Source: Chromatiales bacterium
GTDB lineage: Bacteria > Pseudomonadota > Gammaproteobacteria > UBA6429 > Thiohalophilaceae
NCBI GenBank assembly: GCA_027076325.1
Contig: JALTJZ010000037.1
Location: 1 to 61,456 of the forward strand
DNA: 61,456 bases
Reading direction: 5' to 3'
The notes beneath the pieces were generated by a model. It ran no database searches, was not told the origin of the DNA, and saw nothing but the letters and a program-made list of their open reading frames with translations. How positions within the stretch are numbered: the first letter of the stretch is position 1; every line of letters begins with the position of its first letter. Below, piece after piece: positions 10,927-21,131 of the stretch. A program made the translations under genes and the position numbers.

Positions 10927-11986
10927 TAATTTAGTGCTAAATACAGAAAGCACACCTGAAATGATGCACGGTGGTGATATTGCTAGCGCATCGAAGCAAT
11001 ACGGGATCCCGGTTGAACAGTGGCTGGATCTTTCGACGGGTTTAAACCCATTTGCCTGGCCGGTGCCGGCTATTGCGCAAGCTGTGTGGGAAAAACTGCC
11101 GCAGCAAAACAATCAACTCGAAGAAATGGCTTGCCAGTACTACGGCTGCGATAAGGTGCTGGCCGTTGCCGGTTCACAAATGGCTATTCAATTATTACCA
11201 GCGTTATATCGGCAGTGTGAACCATTGCAACCTGGCCGTGTTGCTATTTTGTCACCGAGTTACTCTGAACATAAACGTGCCTGGCAGCAGGCAGGCTATC
11301 AGGTTGAAGCCGTTTGTTCTGCTGACATCAGTCATATTATTTCTGATATTGATGTTTTAATTATTGTTAACCCGAATAACCCAACGGCTGAGCAGTTTAC
11401 TGTGGAACAATTATTAGCATGGCGTGAGCAACTCGGCCAAAAAGGTGGTTGGCTTGTTGTTGATGAAGCCTTTATGGATATCACACCGGAAAACAGTCTG
11501 GCGCAATATGCTCACTTAAGCCATTTAGTTGTATTACGTTCTTTTGGTAAATTTTTTGGTCTGGCCGGTATTCGGTTGGGGTTTGTGTTGGCGAATAATG
11601 GGTTGCTTGATAAATTAAAAGCATTACTAGGGCCGTGGCCGGTTTCTGCGCCAGCGCGTGAAATAGCACAAACAGCTTTGGCCGATGTGAGTTGGCAGGC
11701 CAACACAATCAAACGACTACAAACGCTGTCGGCACGATTAGCGGGCTTGCTTGAATCATCCAGATTAACGATAAGCGGGCAAACGGGCTTGTTTGTCTGG
11801 GTTAAAACACCGCGGGCTTACCCGTTATTTGAGGTTTTTGCGAAGCAGGGCATTTTGGTGCGTTACTTTGCCAGTACGAATCAGGTTGAATCGAGTCTAC
11901 GTTTTGGTCTGCCTAAAACGGAGATGGACTGGGAACGACTAGAGCAGGCGCTTAATTTAGCGACTACGTCAGGGTTAACACCTTAG
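10916..11986 (+). CDS. cobD: Threonine-phosphate decarboxylase, CobD/CobC type (PLP-dependent)
   Basis: This fold-type I PLP enzyme is related to histidinol-phosphate aminotransferase and is expected to make aminopropanol phosphate for the nucleotide loop of cobalamin. The 356 residues begin MPFDNLVLN; the HGGDIASASKQYG and DLSTGLNPF segments are typical of the cobalamin branch. VNPNNPTAEQ binds substrate and PLP, and the Schiff-base lysine is Lys212 in RSFGKFFGLAGIRLGF. ATG 10916 sits inside the end of cbiB; an in-frame GTG lies nine bases earlier. Its partner CbiB uses the product directly, which supports this over a histidine-pathway role. Confidence 0.9.
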   Translation: MPFDNLVLNTESTPEMMHGGDIASASKQYGIPVEQWLDLSTGLNPFAWPVPAIAQAVWEKLPQQNNQLEEMACQYYGCDKVLAVAGSQMAIQLLPALYRQCEPLQPGRVAILSPSYSEHKRAWQQAGYQVEAVCSADISHIISDIDVLIIVNPNNPTAEQFTVEQLLAWREQLGQKGGWLVVDEAFMDITPENSLAQYAHLSHLVVLRSFGKFFGLAGIRLGFVLANNGLLDKLKALLGPWPVSAPAREIAQTALADVSWQANTIKRLQTLSARLAGLLESSRLTISGQTGLFVWVKTPRAYPLFEVFAKQGILVRYFASTNQVESSLRFGLPKTEMDWERLEQALNLATTSGLTP

Positions 11987-12154
11987 GGTAAAATTTAATA
12001 TCCTGCATGGCAATGTTTTGTTAAGATGCCGCTTTGCTTAAGTGAAGCGCAGTTAGCCTGACTTAAGCGAACATCGATTTATATAGTGTTGCCCTCAAGG
12101 TAAAAAAGCGGGCATTAATCCTGTATAAGCCATAGGTGATTAACATTTTTAGTT

Positions 12155-12183
12155 TTAACAATCACTTAAGAGCTTGATATAAT
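12155..12183 (+). promoter_or_regulatory. Sigma-70 promoter for tRNA-Leu(UAG)
   Basis: A near-consensus promoter is visible: TTAACA at 12155-12160, a 17-base spacer, and a perfect TATAAT at 12178-12183. Transcription would begin a few bases before the mature tRNA 5' end at 12196. Upstream, at 12036-12043 and 12061-12068, is an 8-bp inverted repeat (GCTTAAGT/ACTTAAGC) of unknown role. Confidence 0.75.
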
Positions 12184-12195
12184 AAGAGTCAATCT

Positions 12196-12280
12196 GCGGA
12201 AGTGGCGAAATTGGTATACGCGCCGGTTTTAGGTACCTGTGTCGCAAGGCGTGTGGGTTCGAGTCCCACCTTCCGCACCA
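12196..12280 (+). tRNA. tRNA-Leu (anticodon UAG)
   Basis: The 85-base class II tRNA has acceptor arms GCGGAAG (12196-12202) and CTTCCGC (12270-12276), discriminator A and an encoded CCA. The anticodon loop TTTAGGT gives UAG, which reads CUN leucine codons. The anticodon stem CCGGT/ACCTG has one C-U mismatch at the second pair. It lies just upstream of tig. Confidence 0.94.
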
Positions 12281-12311
12281 TTTTATAAGCTATTAAAATT
12301 TAAGAGGTTTT

Positions 12312-13634
12312 ATGAGTATGCAAGTTTCGGTTGAAACGACTCAGGGGCTTGAACGCCGCATGATGGTTGAAATTAATGAAGAGCGCATTGCTGAAGCGGT
12401 AGAAACACGCTTAAAAAGCATGGCTAAAACAACAAAAATCAAGGGCTTTCGAGCAGGTAAGGTGCCTTTCAAAGTGGTTAAGCAACATTATGGTAGCCAG
12501 GTGCGTCAGGAAATTGTCAGTGATTTAGTGCAAACCACGTTTTATGAAGCTGTGACACAGGAAAAATTGCGTCCCGCCGGTGGCCCAACCATTGGTAACG
12601 ATCTGGTTGCAACCGATGGCCTGAAATACACCGCAACATTTGAAGTGTACCCGGAAATTGAAATTGCCAGTTTTGAAGGCGTGACGCTGGAGAAACAAAC
12701 GGCTGAAATTACAGATGCGGATGTTGACGAAATGATTGAAACCATTCGCAAGCAGAATAAAACCTGGGAAGCAGTTGATCGTGCCTCTGAGGATGGCGAT
12801 CAGGTAACCGTTGATTTTGCCGGTAGTATTGAAGGTGAAGCGTTTGAAGGCGGTACTGGCACAGATATGGTCGTTGAAATTGGTGCGGGTCGTATGATTG
12901 CGGGCTTTGAAGACGGGCTTAAAGGCTTAAAAAAAGGCGATGAAAGTACCTTGTCGCTTACTTTCCCGGATAATTACTCACAAAAAGAACTGGCGGGCAA
13001 ACCGGTTGAGTTCAAAATTACTGTGAAAAAAGTTGAGCAGACTGTACTGCCTGAAGTTGATGAGGATTTTGCCAAAAAGATGGGTGTGACAGACGGTAAT
13101 ATCGAGCAAATGAAAAAAGATATCCGTGAAAACATGCAACGCGAGCTGGATGCTAAAATCAAAACCAACTTAAAGCAGGTGGCGATGGATAAGCTAATTG
13201 AATTGCATCAAATGGAGGTGCCGAGTGCGCTGGTTGAGCAGGAATCGGCAACTTTAATGCAGCAAATGCAGCAGAATTTAACCAGCCAGGGGATGAATCA
13301 GGGGGATATCCAGTTGAGCCCGGATATGTTTAAAGATCAGGCTTCACGCCGTGTTAGCTTAGGTTTGATTATGGCTGAAATTGTCAAAGAAAATGACATA
13401 AAAGTAGATGATCAAAAAGTACGTGCGAAAGTTGAGGAAATTGCCGAACCGTATGACCAGCCTGAGCAGGTTATTTCATGGTATTACGGTGATAAGCAGC
13501 GTTTAAATGAAGTTGAATCGCTGGTTTTTGAAGAACAAATTATTGAATGGCTGCTATCAAAAGTAACTGTTGACGAAAAGGCAGTAGATTTCAAAGAGTT
13601 AATGCAGCCAGCAGGGAAAGCGACGGCCACTTAA
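12312..13634 (+). CDS. tig: Trigger factor, ribosome-associated chaperone and prolyl isomerase
   Basis: Trigger factor binds the ribosome exit tunnel via L23 and shields nascent chains. The 440 residues show the N-terminal ribosome-binding domain with its GFRAGKVPFKVV signature loop near residues 43-54. A central FKBP-like domain (about 155-245: DQVTVDFAGSIEGEAFEGG and FEDGLKGLKKGDE) and the long helical C-terminal chaperone domain follow. The start at 12312 lies 4 bases after AGAGG. The second ATG at 12318 matches the N-terminus of E. coli Tig (MQVSVETTQGL) and may be the true start. It heads the clpP-clpX-lon block. Confidence 0.96.
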   Translation: MSMQVSVETTQGLERRMMVEINEERIAEAVETRLKSMAKTTKIKGFRAGKVPFKVVKQHYGSQVRQEIVSDLVQTTFYEAVTQEKLRPAGGPTIGNDLVATDGLKYTATFEVYPEIEIASFEGVTLEKQTAEITDADVDEMIETIRKQNKTWEAVDRASEDGDQVTVDFAGSIEGEAFEGGTGTDMVVEIGAGRMIAGFEDGLKGLKKGDESTLSLTFPDNYSQKELAGKPVEFKITVKKVEQTVLPEVDEDFAKKMGVTDGNIEQMKKDIRENMQRELDAKIKTNLKQVAMDKLIELHQMEVPSALVEQESATLMQQMQQNLTSQGMNQGDIQLSPDMFKDQASRRVSLGLIMAEIVKENDIKVDDQKVRAKVEEIAEPYDQPEQVISWYYGDKQRLNEVESLVFEEQIIEWLLSKVTVDEKAVDFKELMQPAGKATAT

Positions 13635-13729
13635 TTTTTTCATAAATGGGTATTTTGCGGTAAAGGAAATGCTTGTTTGACCGATATAAGCTTGTAAGCT
13701 GAATATAAAAATGAGGAGAACTACGAAGT

Positions 13730-14356
13730 ATGCAACTAGATAATATGGATATTCGTTCACAAATGGTACCCATGGTGGTTGAAACCACCGCTCGTGGAGA
13801 ACGTGCCTATGATATTTATTCGCGACTGTTAAAAGAGCGTGTTATTTTTCTGGTCGGCCCTGTCGAAGACCATATGGCTAATCTGGTTGTTGCACAATTG
13901 TTGTTCCTTGAATCAGAAAACCCGGACAAAGATATTCACCTGTATATTAATTCCCCCGGTGGCTCGGTGACAGCCGGTTTATCTATTTACGACACCATGC
14001 AGTTTATCAAGCCGGATGTCAGTACAATGTGCATTGGTCAGGCCGCGAGTATGGGAGCCGTACTATTAACCGGTGGTACAAAGGGCAAACGTTTTATTCT
14101 GCCGCATTCTCGTACCATGATTCATCAGCCGCTGGGCGGTTTTCAGGGGCAGGCAACCGATATAGAAATTCATGCCAAAGAAATTCTGGATGTGCGGGAG
14201 CGTTTAAACAAGATTTTGGCTAATCATACCGGTCAGGATATGGAAACGATTAAAAATGATACTGATCGTGACAACTTTATGAGCGCAGCGGAGTCTGTAA
14301 AGTACGGTTTGGTGGATAAAGTAATGGCGCAGCGTGAAGTCGTTGATGACAAATAA
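13730..14356 (+). CDS. clpP: ATP-dependent Clp protease proteolytic subunit ClpP
   Basis: ClpP forms the double-heptameric serine protease chamber fed by ClpX or ClpA. The 208-residue protein has the catalytic triad Ser107 (GQAASMGA), His132 (TMIHQP) and Asp181, plus [11 protein letters not shown] that forms the oxyanion region. A short N-terminal propeptide is likely. GAGGAGA at 13712-13718 precedes ATG 13730. A TATAAA-like sequence is near 13704, but no well-spaced -35 was found. Position between tig and clpX is standard. Confidence 0.97.
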   Translation: MQLDNMDIRSQMVPMVVETTARGERAYDIYSRLLKERVIFLVGPVEDHMANLVVAQLLFLESENPDKDIHLYINSPGGSVTAGLSIYDTMQFIKPDVSTMCIGQAASMGAVLLTGGTKGKRFILPHSRTMIHQPLGGFQGQATDIEIHAKEILDVRERLNKILANHTGQDMETIKNDTDRDNFMSAAESVKYGLVDKVMAQREVVDDK

Positions 14357-14537
14357 ACAGAGATAGTAAGCCGCATAGATGCGCAGTTTGACGAAGTAAT
14401 AACCATTGTTACATCATGGTATTATTTTGAGAAATCAAGCGGTAGTTAAGTCACTTTTTTTAGGATAGGGGCTTGAAACTCAGCGAAAAACAACGCATGG
14501 TAGTTAGGTAGATTAAAGGTTAAGTGAGGCAATAAAC

Positions 14538-15821
14538 ATGAGCGATGATAAACAGAATTCAGGTGATAACGGTAAACTCCTGTATTGCTCTTTCTGTGGC
14601 AAAAGCCAACATGAAGTTCGCAAGTTAATTGCCGGACCCTCTGTCTTTGTCTGTGATGAATGTGTCGAGTTGTGTAATGACATTATTCGTGAAGAAGTAC
14701 AGGAGCAAAATGCATCTGCTGATGGTAGCGAATTACCTACGCCTCAGGAAATCAGTGAAATCCTGAATGAATATGTTATTGGCCAGGAACGTGCTAAAAA
14801 AGTATTGTCCGTTGCTGTTTATAACCACTACAAACGTCTGGAAAACGGTCAGAAGAAAGACGATGTTGAATTGTCTAAAAGTAATATTTTACTTATCGGG
14901 CCAACAGGCTGCGGTAAAACCTTACTGGCAGAGACACTCGCGCGTATGTTAAATGTGCCCTTCACCATTGCTGATGCAACCACATTAACCGAAGCCGGTT
15001 ACGTGGGTGAAGATGTTGAAAACATTATTCAAAAGTTATTGCAGAAATGTGATTACGATGTAGAAAAAGCGCAAACCGGTATTGTCTACATTGACGAAAT
15101 CGACAAAATTTCACGCAAGTCAGATAACCCATCGATTACCCGTGATGTCTCGGGCGAGGGCGTGCAACAAGCCTTGTTAAAATTGATTGAAGGTACGGTT
15201 GCCTCGGTGCCACCTCAAGGTGGGCGTAAGCACCCTCAGCAGGAATTCCTGCAAGTGGATACGGGTAATATTTTATTTATTTGTGGTGGTGCGTTTGCAG
15301 GCCTGGATCGCATCATTCGAGACCGCTCTGAAAAAGGTGGGATTGGTTTTGGCGCAGAAGTTAAAAGCAAAGATGACTCCAAATCCGTCAGTGATGTTTT
15401 ACATGAAGTCGAGCCAGAAGATTTAACTAAATACGGACTTATTCCTGAATTTGTCGGGCGTCTTCCAGTTGTTGCAACGTTGAGTGAGTTGGATGAAGAT
15501 GCTCTTATACAAATTTTAACCGAACCAAAAAATGCCTTAACCAAACAGTACCAAAAAATGTTTGAAATGGAAGGCGCTGAACTTGAATTTAGAAATGATG
15601 CATTGCGAGCTATTGCGCAGCGTGCAACAGAACGCAAAACGGGCGCACGTGGTTTACGTTCTATTCTCGAACATGTGTTACTGGACACGATGTACGAATT
15701 ACCTTCGATAGAACATCTTGAGAAAGTTGTTATTGAAAAATCAGTCATCGATGGTAGTGGGAAACCTTTGTATATTTATGAAGGTACAGAGGCTCCTGTG
15801 GCAGCATCTGAAGAGAAGTAA
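14538..15821 (+). CDS. clpX: Clp protease ATP-binding subunit ClpX
   Basis: ClpX is the AAA+ unfoldase partner of ClpP. The 427 residues begin with the zinc-binding domain, in which Cys17, Cys20, Cys39 and Cys42 are all present. The AAA+ domain has Walker A GPTGCGKT at 121-128, Walker [10 protein letters not shown], the pore loop YVGED, and sensor 2 in TGARGLRS. The [13 protein letters not shown] segment typical of ClpX is intact. It begins 181 bases after clpP, with AAGTGAGG shortly before the ATG. That gap shows no gene. Confidence 0.97.
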   Translation: MSDDKQNSGDNGKLLYCSFCGKSQHEVRKLIAGPSVFVCDECVELCNDIIREEVQEQNASADGSELPTPQEISEILNEYVIGQERAKKVLSVAVYNHYKRLENGQKKDDVELSKSNILLIGPTGCGKTLLAETLARMLNVPFTIADATTLTEAGYVGEDVENIIQKLLQKCDYDVEKAQTGIVYIDEIDKISRKSDNPSITRDVSGEGVQQALLKLIEGTVASVPPQGGRKHPQQEFLQVDTGNILFICGGAFAGLDRIIRDRSEKGGIGFGAEVKSKDDSKSVSDVLHEVEPEDLTKYGLIPEFVGRLPVVATLSELDEDALIQILTEPKNALTKQYQKMFEMEGAELEFRNDALRAIAQRATERKTGARGLRSILEHVLLDTMYELPSIEHLEKVVIEKSVIDGSGKPLYIYEGTEAPVAASEEK

Positions 15822-15850
15822 ATTTCTTTAAATTAAGTTCAGGTTCAGGG

Positions 15851-15879
15851 ATTGAAATATACTATTGGTACCCTTATAT
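15851..15879 (+). promoter_or_regulatory. Possible heat-shock (sigma-32-like) promoter before lon
   Basis: ATTGAAA at 15851-15857 and CCCTTATAT at 15871-15879 are separated by 13 bases. They resemble the sigma-32 pattern CTTGAAA-N13/15-CCCCATNT, with mismatches in the -10. lon is a sigma-32 gene in E. coli. The match is partial and by eye. Confidence 0.35.
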
Positions 15880-15916
15880 CAGTAGTATAAAGTCCACTTA
15901 AAAGTGAGAGAAGAAC

Positions 15917-18325
15917 GTGTCTGAATTAATTGAAGATCAAATGTCGGTTATCCCCGTATTACCCCTACGTGATGTGGTTGTTTACCCTCACATGGTTATC
16001 CCTTTGTTTGTTGGTCGTGATAAATCCATTAGAGCACTTGAAGCTGCAATGGAAAATGACAAGCAAATATTACTGGTTGCACAAAAAAGTGCTTCTCAGG
16101 ATGAACCTGAAACAGAAGACGTTTACAGAATGGGGACGGTTGCAAGTATCCTTCAACTATTAAAATTGCCTGACAACACGGTTAAAGTATTAGTCGAAGG
16201 TAATCAGCGCGCGCGTATTGTTCATTTTTTAGGTTCTGAAGATTATTTTACTGCACAAGTTATCGAAAACGATGACGAAGAAATTGATGAACGTGAATCA
16301 GAAGTTCTGGTGCGTTCTTTAACAGCGCAATTTGATCAATATGTAAAACTGAATAAGAAAGTCCCGCCTGAAATTTTAACCTCCTTATCAAGCATTGATG
16401 ATCCTGGTCGATTAGTAGATACCATTGCTGCGCATATGGCGCTTAAGGTGGATGAAAAGCAAACGGTACTGGAAATTGAATCCTTAAAAGAACGTTTTGA
16501 ACATTTAATGGGTTTAATGGAGTCCGAAATTGATTTACTGCAAGTTGAAAAACGTATTCGCGGACGTGTTAAACGCCAAATGGAAAAGAGTCAGCGTGAA
16601 TACTATTTGAACGAACAAATGAAAGCGATTCAGAAAGAGCTAGGTGACATGGATGACGTGCCTAATGAACTCGATGAGCTTGAGCAAAAAATTGAAACCG
16701 GTGGTTTATCCAAAGAAGCGAAGGCCAAAGCGAAGTCTGAATTTCAAAAGTTAAAAATGATGTCGCCGATGTCAGCAGAAGCAACGGTTGTGCGGAATTA
16801 TCTGGACTGGATACTTAATCTTCCATGGAAAAAACGCTCTAAAGTACGTCGTGACCTTGCCAAAGCAGAAGGTGTTTTAGAAGAAGATCACTATGGCCTG
16901 GATAAGGTAAAAGAACGTATTTTAGAATACCTGGCTGTTCAGCAGCGTATGAACAAAATGAAAGGGCCTATCCTGTGTTTGGTTGGGCCACCGGGTGTGG
17001 GCAAGACGTCACTGGGTAAGTCTATTGCGCGAGCAACCGGCCGTAAATATATGCGCATGGCATTAGGCGGCGTTCGTGATGAGGCTGAAATACGTGGCCA
17101 CCGCCGTACCTACATCGGTTCTATGCCAGGTAAAATCGTACAGAATTTAAGTAAAGTCGGCACCCGCAATCCGCTCTTTTTGCTCGATGAAATCGACAAG
17201 ATGGCAATGGACTTCCGTGGCGATCCGGCTTCGGCATTACTGGAAGTGTTAGATCCGGAACAGAACCATACTTTTAACGATCATTATCTTGAAGTGGATT
17301 ATGATTTGTCTGAAGTCATGTTTGTGGCAACTTCAAATACAATGAATATTCCGGGGCCACTTCTGGACAGAATGGAAGTGATTCGTTTATCCGGGTATAC
17401 CGAAGATGAAAAAGTTAACATTGCAACCCGCTATCTGGTGACTAAGCAAATTAAAAATAACGGTCTTAAAGAAAACGAGATCAGCATTTCAGAAGACGCA
17501 ATACGAAATATTATTCGTTATTACACACGTGAGGCCGGTGTGCGTAATCTGGAGCGTGAAATTGCAAAAATTTGCCGCAAAGTAGTGAAAGAAATTTTAC
17601 TGGATAAAGAAGTCGGCAAGATTAAGCTGACGGTAGACAATCTGGATAAATATCTTGGTGTACAGCGGTTCCGCTTTGGACGTGCGGAAGAAGAAGATCA
17701 AATTGGTCAGGTAACGGGTCTGGCCTGGACAGAAGTGGGTGGTGAATTACTCACCATTGAAACCGCTTTAATGACGGGCAAAGGTAAACATACAGTCACC
17801 GGGCAGTTGGGCGATGTGATGAAAGAGTCCATTCAGGCTGCAATGACCGTGGTGAGAAGTCGAGCAGATGTTTTAGGCATCACACAGGAAACATTTGAGA
17901 AAAATGACGTGCATGTGCATGTTCCTGAAGGGGCTATTCCGAAGGATGGGCCGAGCGCCGGCGTGGGTATGTGTACTGCACTGGTTTCTGCTTTAACGGG
18001 TATTCCGGTTAAAGCCGATGTTGCCATGACCGGCGAGATTACCCTGCGTGGTCAGGTGTTACCCATTGGCGGTTTAAAAGAGAAATTACTGGCGGCCAGA
18101 CGGGGAGGGATAAAAACAGTAATTATTCCACAGGAAAATGAGCGCGATTTAACAGAAATTCCCGATACAATTACGGATGAATTAGATATAATACCGGTTC
18201 AATGGATTGAGCAGGTTTTGGATATTGCGTTAAAATACAAGCCAGAACCGATTGATGATAAAGAGGTTGGGAAAGGCACGGACAAAGCCAAAAAAGATAA
18301 TCCTAACACACTTAGAACACATTAA
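15917..18325 (+). CDS. lon: ATP-dependent serine protease Lon
   Basis: Lon is a cytoplasmic hexameric AAA+ protease for misfolded and regulatory proteins. The 802 residues show the N-terminal substrate domain ([20 protein letters not shown]) and a coiled-coil region. The AAA+ module has Walker [10 protein letters not shown] and Walker [10 protein letters not shown]. The protease domain carries the Ser-Lys dyad: Ser680 in [11 protein letters not shown] and Lys723 in [12 protein letters not shown]. The start is GTG 15917 with GTGAGAGAAG upstream. The C-terminus has a Lys/Asp-rich tail. Confidence 0.97.
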   Translation: MSELIEDQMSVIPVLPLRDVVVYPHMVIPLFVGRDKSIRALEAAMENDKQILLVAQKSASQDEPETEDVYRMGTVASILQLLKLPDNTVKVLVEGNQRARIVHFLGSEDYFTAQVIENDDEEIDERESEVLVRSLTAQFDQYVKLNKKVPPEILTSLSSIDDPGRLVDTIAAHMALKVDEKQTVLEIESLKERFEHLMGLMESEIDLLQVEKRIRGRVKRQMEKSQREYYLNEQMKAIQKELGDMDDVPNELDELEQKIETGGLSKEAKAKAKSEFQKLKMMSPMSAEATVVRNYLDWILNLPWKKRSKVRRDLAKAEGVLEEDHYGLDKVKERILEYLAVQQRMNKMKGPILCLVGPPGVGKTSLGKSIARATGRKYMRMALGGVRDEAEIRGHRRTYIGSMPGKIVQNLSKVGTRNPLFLLDEIDKMAMDFRGDPASALLEVLDPEQNHTFNDHYLEVDYDLSEVMFVATSNTMNIPGPLLDRMEVIRLSGYTEDEKVNIATRYLVTKQIKNNGLKENEISISEDAIRNIIRYYTREAGVRNLEREIAKICRKVVKEILLDKEVGKIKLTVDNLDKYLGVQRFRFGRAEEEDQIGQVTGLAWTEVGGELLTIETALMTGKGKHTVTGQLGDVMKESIQAAMTVVRSRADVLGITQETFEKNDVHVHVPEGAIPKDGPSAGVGMCTALVSALTGIPVKADVAMTGEITLRGQVLPIGGLKEKLLAARRGGIKTVIIPQENERDLTEIPDTITDELDIIPVQWIEQVLDIALKYKPEPIDDKEVGKGTDKAKKDNPNTLRTH

Positions 18326-18479
18326 ATTATCAATTTTTTTAGTTATGATTTTACCGTTAAGATTTAGCAAACAATGGTACTGAATAACTATTGTGTCGTG
18401 GAAAAATATTGTCCTGTTTGTTTTCGGTAATCGCATAATATTAGTTCCGACAATAAAAACCTCCGTTGTAATAACGGTA

Positions 18480-18485
18480 TATAAT
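18480..18485 (+). promoter_or_regulatory. Candidate -10 element of hupB promoter
   Basis: A perfect TATAAT lies 28 bases upstream of the hupB GTG. No convincing -35 was found at 16-18 bases, so this is a half-supported promoter. Confidence 0.4.
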
Positions 18486-18512
18486 ATACACCTGACGTAA
18501 GGGGAAAAACGA

Positions 18513-18785
18513 GTGAATAAATCAGAATTAATCGATATTGTTGCCGAAGGCGCAGATATATCTAAAGCTGCAGCGACACGTGCTGTTGATTCAGTCATTG
18601 ACGGAATTACAGGTGCTTTGGTAAAGGGTGACCAGGTTACTTTGGTGGGCTTTGGTACTTTTTCAGTAAAAGATCGTGCTGCACGTATGGGTCGTAACCC
18701 ACGTACTGGCGAACCTATTCAAATTAAAGCATCAAAAAATCCTGGATTTAAGGCTGGTAAAGCGCTAAAAGATGCCGTAAACTAG
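18513..18785 (+). CDS. hupB: DNA-binding protein HU-beta
   Basis: HU is a nucleoid-associated dimer that bends DNA without strong sequence preference. The 90-residue protein has the canonical MNKSELID start, the [18 protein letters not shown] arm segment with its DNA-intercalating Pro, and the [11 protein letters not shown] end. Translation starts at GTG 18513, preceded by AAGGGG. Location after lon is the usual one for hupB. The downstream tRNA-Val begins 12 bases after the stop, so read-through into the tRNAs is likely. Confidence 0.96.
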   Translation: MNKSELIDIVAEGADISKAAATRAVDSVIDGITGALVKGDQVTLVGFGTFSVKDRAARMGRNPRTGEPIQIKASKNPGFKAGKALKDAVN

Positions 18786-18797
18786 CGCGCCTTTAGC

Positions 18798-18873
18798 GGG
18801 TGCTTAGCTCAGCTGGGAGAGCATCGCCCTTACAAGGCGAGGGTCGGGGGTTCGATCCCCTCAGCACCCACCA
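18798..18873 (+). tRNA. tRNA-Val (anticodon UAC)
   Basis: The 76-base gene has acceptor arms GGGTGCT (18798-18804) and AGCACCC (18863-18869) and an encoded CCA. The anticodon stem TCGCC/GGCGA encloses loop CTTACAA, anticodon UAC. It reads GUA/GUG valine codons and closely resembles E. coli tRNA-Val(UAC). Confidence 0.97.
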
Positions 18874-18879
18874 AACATA

Positions 18880-18956
18880 GGACCGGTAGTTCAGCTGGTT
18901 AGAATGCCGGCCTGTCACGCCGGAGGTCGCGGGTTCGAATCCCGTCCGGTCCGCCA
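18880..18956 (+). tRNA. tRNA-Asp (anticodon GUC)
   Basis: The 77-base gene has acceptor arms GGACCGG (18880-18886) and CCGGTCC (18946-18952), discriminator G and CCA. Stem CCGGC/GCCGG closes loop CTGTCAC, with anticodon GUC. It follows tRNA-Val after only six bases, so the two are cotranscribed. Confidence 0.97.
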
Positions 18957-18965
18957 TATGTTGGA

Positions 18966-19005
18966 AAGGTGTAGCTAGTCGATAGACTGCTACACCTTTT
19001 TTTTT
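18966..19005 (+). terminator. Rho-independent terminator after tRNA-Val/tRNA-Asp
   Basis: A strong stem, AAGGTGTAGC(T)AGTC pairing with GACTGCTACACCTT around a GATA loop, is followed by a run of nine T. It ends the hupB-tRNA transcript before ppiD. Confidence 0.9.
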
Positions 19006-19059
19006 GGCTCATTATTTTGTGTAATGGTAGATTAACTCAACGTTAAAGATATTAATATT

Positions 19060-20979
19060 ATGATGGAATTTATACGAACAAGAACCAAGGGCCTCGTGAT
19101 GTGGGGCATTGTTGGTCTGATTATTGTGCCGTTCGCATTGTTTGGTGTACAGGATTACATAACAGGTGGCACCAAAACGGTACCGGCTGTTGTTAATGGT
19201 TTTGAAATTAGTTCTGCACAGCTAACTCGAGCTGTTCAGGAACGTAAACAGCAATTAGAACAGCAACTTGGCAGTAGTTATAATCCGGATTTTTTCCCGG
19301 CAGGTATGATACGTCAGCAGGTGCTGGATGAATTGATTGCGCGCCAGCTTATTACCGAATTTACAATAAATTCCAATATGTCGGCATCAGCACAGCAGAT
19401 TTTTAATGATATAAAACAGGTGCCACAATTTAAAGATGCATCTGGTAATTTCTCAGCAGAAATTTATACGCGTGTATTAAGAGCTGCAGGTAGAGATAAA
19501 GGTGTTTTTGAAGCAAATATTGCAAGAGATTATGTTTTAAACCAGTTGCGGGAAGGTGTGTTTAATTCAACGTTTGCTTTACCTTATGAGGTACAACAAG
19601 CGCAAAATTTATTAAACCAGCAACGTAAAATAGATTATCTTATTTTTACAAGGTCGAAGTATAAACAAAATAACAATATTCCTGAAGAAGCGTTAAGAAA
19701 ATATTATAAATCACATTTAGCTAATTATAAAACACAGGAAAAACTTAATGTTGAGTATGTTGAAATGGATATTAATACGCTGGCTAAAAAAGTTGAGATA
19801 GAAGACAAAGCAGTGACTGAATATTATAAAAATAATATCAGCCACTATACAGAAAAGGATTATTCGGCTGCTTTAAAATTAATTAATAAAATTCGGCAGC
19901 GTATTGATAATGGTGAATCTTTTGAAAAACTGGCAAAAGAATTATCGGCAGACAAGTTGTCAGGAAAAAAAGGAGGGGATCTTGGTTTTATCAGTAAAGG
20001 CATTATGGATGACGCGTTTGATGCGGTGGCCTTTAAACTTAAAAAGGGTGAAATTAGTAAACCGGTTAAGGATAAATTTGGTTACCATTTAATAAAGCTA
20101 GAGGATATTAAAGGTGACGAGCGTCAAATCAAACATATTCAGATTAAGGCGGTTGATAAACCACAGAATTTAGATGCAACGCTGCGTGCGAAAATTAAAT
20201 CAGAACTGCAATTGCAGGAAGCTGAAAAAGATTTCTTTGAGGATGTCGAGAAGTTCAGTAATCTGGCGTATGAAAATTCAGAGTCATTAGAAGCGGTTGC
20301 AGCTGGCCTTGATTTGGAAATTAAATCTTCGGGTCTGGTAACACGTCAGGGATTAAAAGGTATATTATCGAATCCGAAAGTTTCATCTGCAATCTATTCA
20401 AAACAGGTATTAACCGACAAAAAAAACAGTGACGTAATCGAACTGAAAGATACCCATGTGGTGGTGGTGCGAGTAAAAGAGCATCAGCCTGCAGCACAGA
20501 AACCATTTGAAGACGTTAAAGCCGATGTTGCAAAACAGGTGGCTATTGAACAGCAGGTGAGTGCGATGAAAGCCGATGTCAAAGCCGCCTTTCAAAAGTT
20601 AACGGCCGGTAGCAAAGGCAATGAACTTGCGGCTATATACCGGAACAGTAAGTGGATTCCTGGGGAATTTGTTTCACGTCGCGATGCCGGCAACACTGGT
20701 ATTCCTGCTGCTGTTATCCAGCAGTCTTTTTTATTACCACGCCCACTGAGTGACAAACCAAGTTTTGGAATAGTGAACCTGCCGAATGGTGATCAGGCGA
20801 TTGCTGTTGTTTCTGCGGTTAAAGATATTGACAAAGTTGATGTTGCTGAAAGTAATGCAATACGTGGGCAGCTCCAGGAGCTAAACAGGAATGTCGAGTA
20901 TATGGGCTTTGAACAATATTTAAAAGATAATGCAGATATTAAGATTAATCTGAGCAAAGTCACAGAACAGGATGGTTAG
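19060..20979 (+). CDS. ppiD: Membrane-anchored periplasmic chaperone PpiD/SurA-like peptidyl-prolyl isomerase
   Basis: PpiD is anchored by one N-terminal helix and assists proteins leaving SecYEG. The 639 residues begin MMEFIRTRTKG, then a membrane helix (about 13-30) and a SurA-N-like helical region. A parvulin rotamase domain lies near 262-350, marked by FEKLAKELSADKLSGKKGGD, GFISKG and KFGYHLIKLEDI. A second, degenerate parvulin-like part and a helical C-terminus follow. Length is close to E. coli PpiD (623). The position after hupB and the tRNAs is conserved. Either of two adjacent ATGs (19060, 19063) could start it. Confidence 0.93.
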   Translation: MMEFIRTRTKGLVMWGIVGLIIVPFALFGVQDYITGGTKTVPAVVNGFEISSAQLTRAVQERKQQLEQQLGSSYNPDFFPAGMIRQQVLDELIARQLITEFTINSNMSASAQQIFNDIKQVPQFKDASGNFSAEIYTRVLRAAGRDKGVFEANIARDYVLNQLREGVFNSTFALPYEVQQAQNLLNQQRKIDYLIFTRSKYKQNNNIPEEALRKYYKSHLANYKTQEKLNVEYVEMDINTLAKKVEIEDKAVTEYYKNNISHYTEKDYSAALKLINKIRQRIDNGESFEKLAKELSADKLSGKKGGDLGFISKGIMDDAFDAVAFKLKKGEISKPVKDKFGYHLIKLEDIKGDERQIKHIQIKAVDKPQNLDATLRAKIKSELQLQEAEKDFFEDVEKFSNLAYENSESLEAVAAGLDLEIKSSGLVTRQGLKGILSNPKVSSAIYSKQVLTDKKNSDVIELKDTHVVVVRVKEHQPAAQKPFEDVKADVAKQVAIEQQVSAMKADVKAAFQKLTAGSKGNELAAIYRNSKWIPGEFVSRRDAGNTGIPAAVIQQSFLLPRPLSDKPSFGIVNLPNGDQAIAVVSAVKDIDKVDVAESNAIRGQLQELNRNVEYMGFEQYLKDNADIKINLSKVTEQDG

Positions 20980-21131
20980 CAAACAGGAATGGTAAAGTTC
21001 CTGACTACTGGCAAGCAAAGCGAGCTAACCCCGGTTAGTTGGGGTTGCAGCGTGTTTAAATCGAATAAGGTTTTGTCTGAAATGCCATTGTGAGTTGAAT
21101 TTATTTAAACTCCAGGCTTAAAGGGAACAGC

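Noticed and set aside
21027-21046. Hairpin AACCCC/GGGGTT after ppiD
   Set aside because: Stem is only six base pairs with no T-run, so it is not convincing as a terminator.
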